In this document: positions 19,265-26,907 of the stretch, piece after piece
Layout: each line of letters opens with the position of its first letter
How positions within the stretch are numbered: position 1 is the first letter of the stretch
Source: Cutibacterium modestum
GTDB lineage: Bacteria; Actinomycetota; Actinomycetes; Propionibacteriales; Propionibacteriaceae
Length of the DNA stretch: 64,000 nucleotides
Reading direction: 5' to 3'
Assembly (NCBI RefSeq): GCF_008326345.1
Contig: NZ_BJEN01000004.1
Span: 62,001-126,000 of the forward strand
Program-made: the position numbers and the translations under genes
The notes under the pieces: model-generated
The model's database searches: none
What the model saw: the letters and a program-made list of their open reading frames with translations, nothing else
What the model was told of the DNA's origin: nothing

Positions 19265-20193
19265 GACCCATCCTCATCACTTGTCGACGAAATGCGGTCC
19301 GCCCCATCGTGAATTTCAGCCATGACAGTGGTGAAGGCATCGTCGGGGCCGAGCCGTCGAAGTTCCTCACCGATGAGCATTTGTACATTGCGGCGGTCCA
19401 AGGCCACTCCGCGCGCCGGCTCTCCCGGGATCCGGTAGACGGCATACCTGCCACTGCGGCGACGAATCTCGATGTCACCACCGGCTGTCGCCATGATGAT
19501 GGCAGAAATGCCGGGCGCATCAGATGCCGCCCGTTCGACCTGGACGCCGAGACGCAGTCCCAGCCAGGCTGCCAGCAGCATCGCCGGCGCATTATCGGCG
19601 GCTGACTCCACTCGGGCGAACTTGACGGTCACGGGGTGCTGGTCCAAAGCGGCTGCGGCTAGGGCTCTCCAGCCAGTGGTGCGAGCCCAACATAGGTCGG
19701 AGTCACCTTCGGTGAGGTGAGCTGCACGACGGGTGAGGGCTTTGCACGGATCTTTATCAGCTGCTGAATCGGTGATGCGACGGTCTGCGAGGGCTCCGAT
19801 GGGGTCGGAGGCGAGGTCGTCAGGGCCGGAAAACGGCCACCATGCGATGACGGGGGAGTCCGGCAGTAGCAGCGGGAGGATGACTGAGGCAGGACGTTTC
19901 GCCATGGCCCCGGAGAGCCGCAGCACAATGACATCCCCGGGAGTGCCTTCACCGGCGTGCACCTCGGCGTCGAGCTTGTCTTTGCGGGAACGCGTCGTCA
20001 CAACCATGAGGAGGCGTGACGGATGCTGTCGGGCGGCATCTCTGGCCGCGTCGAAGGCAGCATCGAAGTGGGAGGAGTCGCAGATGCAGATGAGGGTATG
20101 GACCAACCCAGACCCCGAACCTACGGTGCGACGAGCCTCCACAATGGCCGCACCAATCGTCGAGGCGGTGGTGTCGCTGAGCGTGACGATCAT
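19261..20193 (-). CDS. opcA: glucose-6-phosphate dehydrogenase assembly protein OpcA
   Basis: OpcA is an allosteric partner of glucose-6-phosphate dehydrogenase in actinobacteria and cyanobacteria. The 310-residue protein has the expected pattern, including RLLMVVTTRSRKDKLDAEVH, the central LPLLLPDSPVIAWWPF and a C-terminal stretch with a conserved arginine-rich segment. It begins 9 bases after zwf and is preceded by GAGGAGGAGAC. Its stop overlaps the pgl start. The zwf-opcA-pgl order is standard for the phylum. Confidence 0.92.
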   Translation of the reverse strand: MIVTLSDTTASTIGAAIVEARRTVGSGSGLVHTLICICDSSHFDAAFDAARDAARQHPSRLLMVVTTRSRKDKLDAEVHAGEGTPGDVIVLRLSGAMAKRPASVILPLLLPDSPVIAWWPFSGPDDLASDPIGALADRRITDSAADKDPCKALTRRAAHLTEGDSDLCWARTTGWRALAAAALDQHPVTVKFARVESAADNAPAMLLAAWLGLRLGVQVERAASDAPGISAIIMATAGGDIEIRRRSGRYAVYRIPGEPARGVALDRRNVQMLIGEELRRLGPDDAFTTVMAEIHDGADRISSTSDEDGS

Positions 20194-20202
20194 GTCTCCT
20201 CC

Positions 20203-21777
20203 TCAAGGCCTGCGCCAGACAAACCCGTCGCGGGCAATCATCTCGTCAGCCTCTGACGGTCCCCAGCTACCGGCTGGATATTCGCACGGGGGAGTGTCAG
20301 ACTCGGCCCAGAAATCCAGCACCGGGTCGAGGATCTTCCAAGCCAATTCGACCTCTTCATGCTGGGGAAACAGTGGCGGGTCGCCTAGGAGAACATCGAG
20401 AATGAGCCTCTCGTAGGCTTCCGGGCTGGCCTCGGTGAAGGAGGATCCATATGCGAAGTCCATCGTAACGTCGCGAAGTTCCATCTGGGTGCCTGGCACT
20501 TTGGCGCCGAACCTTAGAGTCACTCCCTCATCAGGCTGGATACGAAGTACGAGGGCGTTAGTGCCGAGGGCAGCGGTGTCTGAAAAGGGTAGGTGCGGGG
20601 CGCGCTGCAGGTTCATGGCGACCTCGGTGACTCGTCGAGGCATCCGTTTGGCAGTGCGTAGGTAGAACGGAACTCCAGCCCAGCGTCGATTGTCGACGGT
20701 TAGCCGCACAGCGGCATAGGTTTCGGTATGGGAGCGAGGATCGACGCCGTCTTCCTCAAGGTAGCCGCGCACCCTTTCGCCCCCTTGGCGGCCAGCCACA
20801 TATTGGCCGTGGCAGGTCTGGGCGGACATGTCGTCAGGCGGTTGAATTGCGGCTAAAACCTTGGTTTTCTCTGCGCGCAACTGCTCGGCGCCAAAACTCG
20901 TCGGCTCCTCCATGGCGGTCAGCGCCATGAGCTGAAGCAGGTGGTTCTGGATGACATCGCGGGCGGCACCGATGCCGTCGTAATAACCGGCACGACCAGC
21001 GATTCCGATGTCTTCTGCCATGGTGATCTGGACGTGAGAGACGTAGTGGTTATTCCAAATCGGTTCGAAAATCTGGTTGGCGAACCGGAATGCCATGATG
21101 TTCTGGACAGTCTCCTTGCCTAGGTAATGGTCAATGCGAAAGACCGACTCCGGGCTGAACGCGCTACTGATGATCTCATCGAGATCGCGGGCACTTTCCA
21201 GATCGTGTCCGAAGGGTTTCTCAATGACAACCCTGCTCCAATGGGAGGAGTCGTGGCTGGTCATGCCATGGCGTTTGAGCTGGCTAACGACCGCCTCAAA
21301 AGACCTCGGCGGGATCGAGAGGTAGAAGGCATGATTGCCGCCAGTGCCTCGTTCCTCGTCAAGTTCGCGGATGGTGTCGGCTAATCTCTCAAAAGCGTCG
21401 TTGTCGTCGAATTCACCCCGGACGAACCGAATGCCTTCGAGCAGTTGCTCCCAGACCTCCTCGCGAAAGGGGGTACGGGCATGCTCAGCTACGGCGTCGT
21501 GAACAACCTTGGCGAAGTCCTCGTCCTCCCAATCTCGACGAGCGAAACCCACCAGGCCAAAACCTGGTGGGAGTAGACCACGGTTCGCCAGATCGTAAAC
21601 AGCTGGCATGAGTTTTTTACGTGAAAGGTCACCGGTGACTCCAAACATGACCAGAACGCATGGCCCGGCGATCCGTAGCAATCTGCGATCTGAGGGGTCC
21701 CGCAATGGGTTGACGCGGTCGCCACGCAGCCCGCTGGTCGCTCTGGTGGTGCTCCCTGGAGCGTCTTGACCTGCCAC
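20203..21777 (-). CDS. zwf: glucose-6-phosphate 1-dehydrogenase
   Basis: It oxidises glucose 6-phosphate and makes NADPH. The dinucleotide-binding GVTGDLSRKK (about residues 46-55) and the active-site RIDHYLGKE are both clear, and EKPFGHDL marks the substrate region. The protein has 524 residues from the GTG at 21777; the first 30 residues are variable, so a later start is possible. Downstream opcA and pgl complete the oxidative branch. It is transcribed divergently from ctaB with a 250-base spacer. Confidence 0.95.
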   Translation of the reverse strand: MAGQDAPGSTTRATSGLRGDRVNPLRDPSDRRLLRIAGPCVLVMFGVTGDLSRKKLMPAVYDLANRGLLPPGFGLVGFARRDWEDEDFAKVVHDAVAEHARTPFREEVWEQLLEGIRFVRGEFDDNDAFERLADTIRELDEERGTGGNHAFYLSIPPRSFEAVVSQLKRHGMTSHDSSHWSRVVIEKPFGHDLESARDLDEIISSAFSPESVFRIDHYLGKETVQNIMAFRFANQIFEPIWNNHYVSHVQITMAEDIGIAGRAGYYDGIGAARDVIQNHLLQLMALTAMEEPTSFGAEQLRAEKTKVLAAIQPPDDMSAQTCHGQYVAGRQGGERVRGYLEEDGVDPRSHTETYAAVRLTVDNRRWAGVPFYLRTAKRMPRRVTEVAMNLQRAPHLPFSDTAALGTNALVLRIQPDEGVTLRFGAKVPGTQMELRDVTMDFAYGSSFTEASPEAYERLILDVLLGDPPLFPQHEEVELAWKILDPVLDFWAESDTPPCEYPAGSWGPSEADEMIARDGFVWRRP

Positions 21778-22028
21778 CTCACCCGTCCTTCCTGGAGATG
21801 TCGTGCGGATCCGTCATCCCACCTGCCCAACGGTAGCCGGTCGATCCACCAGCGATCGTGTTCAGCGACGGGCTGACGACGAGATCCTCCATCGGAAGGT
21901 TGGTGATGAGGACATCGGCAACCAAAAAGCCTAAAATTGAAACGGTAACCATTCGCGGCGCTCCTCACTTCACGGATGTGCCGTGCCCAGCAGTGGTCAC
22001 AGCACCTTTCTTGATTTCGAAGGACACC

Positions 22029-23015
22029 GTGAGCAACCAGACGACGCACGTGACGACGGCGCCAGCCTCTCACCGTCCCGACTCCGTCGAGATCAAGGTG
22101 GAGCAGAAGCAAAATCGTACCCGATTGTCGACTCGTGACGTGGTGGGCGCCTACGTCGCCCTGACTAAACCGCGTATCATCGAGTTACTCCTGGTGACAA
22201 CCCTACCGGTGATGTTCCTGGCCTCCCACGGTGTGCCGAAGCTCGGTCTAGCAGTTGCGACGATGTTGGGTGGACTTTTCGCTGCTGCCAGTGCGAACGT
22301 CTTTAACTGTGTCATTGACGTCGATATTGACGAGAAGATGCGTCGAACCCGCCGCCGTCCTCTTCCGCGTCATCAGGTGCCGCGTCGCGGCGCCTTTATC
22401 TATGGAATCGCGCTAGGGATAATTGCTACTATCATCCTGGGATTAGGCGCGAACTGGTTGTCAGCCGGGCTGGCGTTGGTTGCCAATCTGTTTTACGTTT
22501 TCGTGTATTCGATGCTGCTCAAGCGCCGTACCTGGCAGAACACTATTTGGGGCGGTATTGCGGGATGTTTCCCACCCCTCATTGGTTGGACCGCTGTCAC
22601 CGGACGCGTGGGATGGGAGCCATTGGTGCTTTTTCTCATCGTGTTCTGGTGGACTCCGCCGCATACCTGGGCACTGTCTTTCCGGTATCGCGAGGACTAC
22701 AAGGCCGCCGGCGTGCCCATGCTCCCGGTGGTAAGGGAGGCCCCAGAGGTCGCCGTCCAGATCCTCGTCTACACCGTTGCCACGGTAGCAACATCCCTGG
22801 TGTTGTGGCCGGTGGCCCACACGGGGTGGATCTACGGTGTCGTCGCGGTACTCGCTGGGGCCGTCTTTATCGTGGAGGCAGTCCAATTGCTGCGTCGCGC
22901 CAATGCCGGCTTGCGTGACGTCGTACTCAAATCAATGCGTTTATTCCATTGGTCGAATACTTATCTGTCGTTGCTCTTTTTGGCTATTGCGGTTGATCCG
23001 CTCATTCATCTGTGA
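22029..23015 (+). CDS. ctaB: protoheme IX farnesyltransferase (heme O synthase)
   Basis: This UbiA-family prenyltransferase adds a farnesyl chain to heme B, giving heme O for the aa3-type oxidase. The first Asp-rich motif is in NCVIDVDIDEKMRRTRRRPL and the second in the FRYREDYKAAGVPMLPV region, with about nine membrane helices. The GTG at 22029, after AAGGACACC, gives 328 residues with a short hydrophilic N-terminus. Upstream in-frame starts would add residues without family resemblance. ctaA (heme A synthase) lies 1.5 kb away on the opposite strand and SURF1 at 49 kb. Confidence 0.94.
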   Translation: MSNQTTHVTTAPASHRPDSVEIKVEQKQNRTRLSTRDVVGAYVALTKPRIIELLLVTTLPVMFLASHGVPKLGLAVATMLGGLFAAASANVFNCVIDVDIDEKMRRTRRRPLPRHQVPRRGAFIYGIALGIIATIILGLGANWLSAGLALVANLFYVFVYSMLLKRRTWQNTIWGGIAGCFPPLIGWTAVTGRVGWEPLVLFLIVFWWTPPHTWALSFRYREDYKAAGVPMLPVVREAPEVAVQILVYTVATVATSLVLWPVAHTGWIYGVVAVLAGAVFIVEAVQLLRRANAGLRDVVLKSMRLFHWSNTYLSLLFLAIAVDPLIHL

Positions 23016-23118
23016 TTGCTACCTGAGAAGTCTGTTTAGCACCGTCATGCCACGGCGTCAGGTAACGTCGACGTCAGCGACGCTGCTGTGACCGAACGGC
23101 AAGATCCGAGGAGCATTC

Positions 23119-24414
23119 ATGACCACCATGTCAACCATTCGATCGGCCCTAGGGGCGAAGGTCGACCAGGCAGCCAAGCTGCTGGCGGACGGTTACCTAT
23201 TTCAGGAGAGGCTGAGGGCGTCAAAGGGTCGTAAGGCTAGCGACGGATGCCCCCTCGACTTCACCTTCATGGGTAAGCCCGCCACCCTAGTTCGCGGCAG
23301 CAAGGGGATCGATCTCTTCTACGACACCAAGCGGGTGAAGCGTGAGCAGGCGATGCCACTGCCGGTGCGCGGTCCGCTTTTCGGCGCAGGTGCTATTCAC
23401 GGCACCGACGACGACGTCCACCTGGCCCGCAAGGCCAACTTCGTCAAGGTGGTATACGACGATGCCCAGGTCGAGCGCTTCAAGCCGATTATTGAGGACG
23501 AGCTGCGCAAAATGGTCCAGACCTGGAGCCGTCGCACCGGCAATGTTTACCAGGACACGGTGGTGGCATACGGACGCGCCGCGCTCAAGTGGGCTGGGGT
23601 TCCCGGGAGTGATGCCGACCTTGATCCGTGGGCTGAGCGTCTTGGCCAGATCGTCGAGGGATTCGGGCACATGCCCGCCGGACACGCCCTGGCTTGGGTG
23701 AATCGTGCCCGTTGCGACAAATGGGCCGCGAACCTCATCGACAAGCAGCGCAGCGGCGAGATCAACGCGCCCGAAGGCACCGCGCTGTGTGAGTGGGCGC
23801 GTTTCCGTGGCACTGACGGCGACCTCCTTGACGCCAAGCTGGCCGGTATCGAGTTGCAGAACTCCACCCGTCCGGCCATCGCGGTGAGCCGGTTCGCGGC
23901 CTTCGCAGCGCGATACCTGGTGCTGTACCCGCAATACCGTGATGACATCGCAGCAGAGGTGGAGTCTTCTGGGACCCTGGTCGACAATGAGCACGCGATT
24001 GCCTTTGCCCAGGAAGTTCGTCGTATCAGCCCCTTCGTGCCTATGCTACCGGCTTTCGCCCGCGACGACTTCGAGTGGGATGGTCACCAGATCAAAGAAG
24101 GCCAACGTGTCATCATCGACGTCCTGGGTACCAACACCGATCCGAGCGAGTGGGAGGAGCCGCTGCGCTTCAAGCCGGAACGTTTCCTGGGGGTCGATAA
24201 CGCCGAGACCATTAAAGCGTTCATCCCGCAAGGTGGTGGCGACGTTGCTACCGGCCACCGCTGTCCAGGAGAGAAGATAGCTGTCACAGAACTTGCCGCT
24301 ATCGTCTCGGCGCTGTGTCAGCCCGGGATCAGCATCGATCCAGGCGATCTCGATTACGATCCGACCATGATGCCAACAAGGCCGCGTAGCGGTGGTCGCG
24401 TGCATCGCGGCTGA
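23119..24414 (+). CDS. CYP152-family cytochrome P450 (fatty acid peroxygenase)
   Basis: CYP152 enzymes use hydrogen peroxide to hydroxylate or decarboxylate fatty acids without a redox partner. The 431-residue sequence shows the heme ligand Cys382 in GHRCPGEK, preceded by QGGGD, and the I-helix signature with the carboxylate-binding arginine in ELQNSTRPAIAVSRF. At the position equal to Gln85 of B. subtilis BS-beta and His85 of OleT, this protein has His94 (GAIHGTDDD), so alkene formation cannot be excluded. There is no signal peptide. In a lipid-rich skin niche, fatty acids are plausible substrates (inference). Confidence 0.88.
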   Translation: MTTMSTIRSALGAKVDQAAKLLADGYLFQERLRASKGRKASDGCPLDFTFMGKPATLVRGSKGIDLFYDTKRVKREQAMPLPVRGPLFGAGAIHGTDDDVHLARKANFVKVVYDDAQVERFKPIIEDELRKMVQTWSRRTGNVYQDTVVAYGRAALKWAGVPGSDADLDPWAERLGQIVEGFGHMPAGHALAWVNRARCDKWAANLIDKQRSGEINAPEGTALCEWARFRGTDGDLLDAKLAGIELQNSTRPAIAVSRFAAFAARYLVLYPQYRDDIAAEVESSGTLVDNEHAIAFAQEVRRISPFVPMLPAFARDDFEWDGHQIKEGQRVIIDVLGTNTDPSEWEEPLRFKPERFLGVDNAETIKAFIPQGGGDVATGHRCPGEKIAVTELAAIVSALCQPGISIDPGDLDYDPTMMPTRPRSGGRVHRG

Positions 24415-24485
24415 CACCACTGATGGGGCGGGTCGGGGCATGGCCTCAATCCGCCTTGTCGTCTACTGCCCGTCGTCGTGAACGC

Positions 24486-25367
24486 TCAAAATTGCCGGTT
24501 GAGCACGGGGGAGGGAGTAGGACGCACACTGCACCACAGGGCCCCAACTGTCGCCGCTGCCAAAGAGACGCCAACCATGTGCCAGATAACCAGCCATGGG
24601 TTGAGGTGAGCGAAATATTGCGAGTACCCGATGATAGCCTGATACGTTTCGACGGCCACCAAAAAGATGCTCCAGCGACGCATCATGGCTAGATGACGGG
24701 TCGTGGCGATGATCAGGCAGGCGATCGTCAGAGCTGCCGTGATCCACACCGAGATGCCGTGCAGCCGGGCGACGGTTTCAATGTTGAACCCGGTGCGTGC
24801 CGAGTCCGAGTCGCCGGCATTAGGCCCCGACCCCGTCACCACCGTTCCCAGCCACATGACCACACACATCATTGCCACGGTGGCTCGCACCAGGCCCATC
24901 GTGAGTCCGTCAACGGCTTCGCTGGAATGAGGACCGGCCAGCCAGATCATCTTGACGTCGACAAGGATAATCGCCACCGACAGCAGCAGGTGCAGGGCCA
25001 CCACGAAGGGATTGAGGCCCATCCGCACGGAGATGCCGCCGATGACGGCCTGGAGAGCAATTGAGACCAGGTTGATCCAGGACAGAGCCATGATTTGGGC
25101 TTTGGCCTTGACCCGGTAGCAGCGGACGAGAACCCCAATAGCCACCGCTACAAGCACGAAGGTCAGGAGCCGGTTACCGAACTCAACGAAGGAATGGATT
25201 CCCATTTCCTCGTGCGGGGTGAACGATCCGGCGGTGCAGTGAGGCCAGGTGTTGCAACCCAGGCCTGATCCAGTCAGACGCACCACTGCACCAGTAACGA
25301 TGATGCCCATATTGGTAACGAGAGCTGCGATGCACCAACCGTACAGACGACGATCCCGGGCAGTCAT
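24486..25367 (-). CDS. ctaA: heme A synthase
   Basis: This COX15/CtaA-type membrane protein has 293 residues and about eight helices. It converts heme O to heme A. The conserved histidines appear in GIHSFVEFGNRLLTF, VVALHLLLSV, ARLHGISVW and VIWHMVGVS, and GSGLGCNTWPHC has the loop cysteines. The ATG at 25367 overlaps the stop of the upstream ABC permease (ATGA). An open frame extends further upstream but would overlap that gene heavily. Coupling to the ABC transporter suggests shared regulation. Confidence 0.93.
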   Translation of the reverse strand: MTARDRRLYGWCIAALVTNMGIIVTGAVVRLTGSGLGCNTWPHCTAGSFTPHEEMGIHSFVEFGNRLLTFVLVAVAIGVLVRCYRVKAKAQIMALSWINLVSIALQAVIGGISVRMGLNPFVVALHLLLSVAIILVDVKMIWLAGPHSSEAVDGLTMGLVRATVAMMCVVMWLGTVVTGSGPNAGDSDSARTGFNIETVARLHGISVWITAALTIACLIIATTRHLAMMRRWSIFLVAVETYQAIIGYSQYFAHLNPWLVIWHMVGVSLAAATVGALWCSVRPTPSPVLNRQF

Positions 25368-26128
25368 GAGATCCACGTGAACACCTTTCGTGCCAACAAT
25401 CCGAGCAAAAACGCCCAGACTGCCAGGCTTACTAGCGGCCACCACAGAGGTTGTCCAACTCCCCAGGCGCGCAGCGACTCTCCGAGAGCAGCGGTAGGTA
25501 GGGCAGCGACGACGGGGCGAGTGGCCTTCGGGTAATCCGCTAGCGGCCACACCACGGCACCAGCAACCAGACCGACGATGTATACCAGGTTTGCCAATCC
25601 GAGAGTGACTTCAGCTTTGAGGGAGCCAGCCATGGCGAGGGCTGCGAGTCCGAATGCCAGCATCGCGAGGATGACGCTCACCAGGGACGGTAGCCAGGCT
25701 AGGGCGGAACCATGGGGGCGCCAGCCTAACGTCAAGGAGACGATGACGAGCAGTATCACCTGAGCGAGGCTGATGACGGAATATGCCATGGCCTTGCCAG
25801 CCAGCAGACCCGACCGACCCAACGGGGTTGCGGACAATCGTTCGAGCACTCCGTAACGGCGCTCAAAGCCGGTCATGATCGCCTGGGAGGTGAAACATGT
25901 TGACCAGATGGCGAGAGCCAATACTGAGGGTGCCAAAACGTCCATCGTCAGTCCGACCCGGCTACCAAGGAAGCGTCCGGCAACGACGATCCCGATAGGA
26001 ATGACGAGGGCCAGTAGTAGCTGTTCCCCGTTGCGTATGACCAGGCGCACCTCCGTAAGGGCATGGTTGCGCACGCGTGCAGCAGCCGGTGCGGCCTGAG
26101 GCGCGGGGCGGAGATCAAGTGTCGTCAT
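25364..26128 (-). CDS. ABC-2 type exporter permease
   Basis: This is a 254-residue integral membrane protein with six hydrophobic segments, typical of the permease of type-2 ABC exporters. FERRYGVLERLSATPLGRSGLLAGK is the usual loop between helices 2 and 3. The ATG at 26128 comes one base after the ATPase stop, so the pair forms one transporter. In other actinobacteria this pair also precedes ctaA, which suggests a role in cytochrome oxidase or heme biogenesis; the substrate is unknown. Confidence 0.85.
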   Translation of the reverse strand: MTTLDLRPAPQAAPAAARVRNHALTEVRLVIRNGEQLLLALVIPIGIVVAGRFLGSRVGLTMDVLAPSVLALAIWSTCFTSQAIMTGFERRYGVLERLSATPLGRSGLLAGKAMAYSVISLAQVILLVIVSLTLGWRPHGSALAWLPSLVSVILAMLAFGLAALAMAGSLKAEVTLGLANLVYIVGLVAGAVVWPLADYPKATRPVVAALPTAALGESLRAWGVGQPLWWPLVSLAVWAFLLGLLARKVFTWIS

Positions 26129-26129
26129 G

Positions 26130-26879
26130 TCAGTTCCTCCCTGCGGCGCGGTCACTGGTGTGGGTGAGGAACACATCTTCCAAACTCGACTCAGCGGTCA
26201 GCTCCGGCACAGTCCCATGGGCTGCGACCCTGCCGCGATCGACGATCCAGACGTGATCAGCCAGCCGCTGGGCTTCGTCCATATTATGGGTAGTGAGTAC
26301 GACGGAGACCCCGTCGTGACGCATTTGCTCGACGGTCTCCCACGTGTGGTGGCGGGCGTGAGGATCCATCCCCGATGTCGGTTCATCAAGGAATACCAGT
26401 TGGGGACGGCCTACTAGGGCGGCGGCGAGGTTGACAGCCTGCTGTTGACCACCGGAGAGGCGTCGATAGGTGATGCGCGCGAACGGCGTAATCGCGAGCG
26501 CCTCGATGAGAAGGTCCGGGTCAATGGGATTGGCGTGCAGACCAGCCATATAGTGCAGTAGCTCGCCGGCTCGGATGCCGCTCCACGCGCCGGCGCTCTG
26601 AGGCATGAGCCCAGTTGCGGCGGCGGCCTCGGGACTGCCTGGGGCATGGCCGAGTACGTCGATGTGTCCAGAATCGGGGGAGATGAGAGACGTGCAGCAG
26701 CGCATCATCGTCGTCTTACCCGCGCCATTGGGACCCAGCACAGCGGTGATAGCGCCGGTGGCGGCGGTCAGGTTCAGCCCATCGAGGGCAGTGACACGAC
26801 CAAAGGTGACCCTCACGTCCTCCAGAAGCAAGGCTTGTGTTGGAACGTGAGGGTCCAGAGTCAAAGGGGTTTCCGGCAC
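26130..26879 (-). CDS. ABC transporter ATP-binding protein
   Basis: This ATPase has 249 residues from the GTG at 26879. Walker A is GPNGAGKTT, the Q-loop is in GLMPQSAGAW, the signature is LSGGQQQ and Walker B is LVFLDEPTSGMD. The switch histidine is in LTTHNMDEAQ. It is of the CcmA/drug-export type and drives the permease encoded next. The start is uncertain because upstream in-frame codons run into the end of the pyrophosphatase gene, which finishes 29 bases before this start. Confidence 0.88.
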   Translation of the reverse strand: MPETPLTLDPHVPTQALLLEDVRVTFGRVTALDGLNLTAATGAITAVLGPNGAGKTTMMRCCTSLISPDSGHIDVLGHAPGSPEAAAATGLMPQSAGAWSGIRAGELLHYMAGLHANPIDPDLLIEALAITPFARITYRRLSGGQQQAVNLAAALVGRPQLVFLDEPTSGMDPHARHHTWETVEQMRHDGVSVVLTTHNMDEAQRLADHVWIVDRGRVAAHGTVPELTAESSLEDVFLTHTSDRAAGRN

Positions 26880-26907
26880 GACGGCTAGTGTAGAACCCTT
26901 CAGCCAA

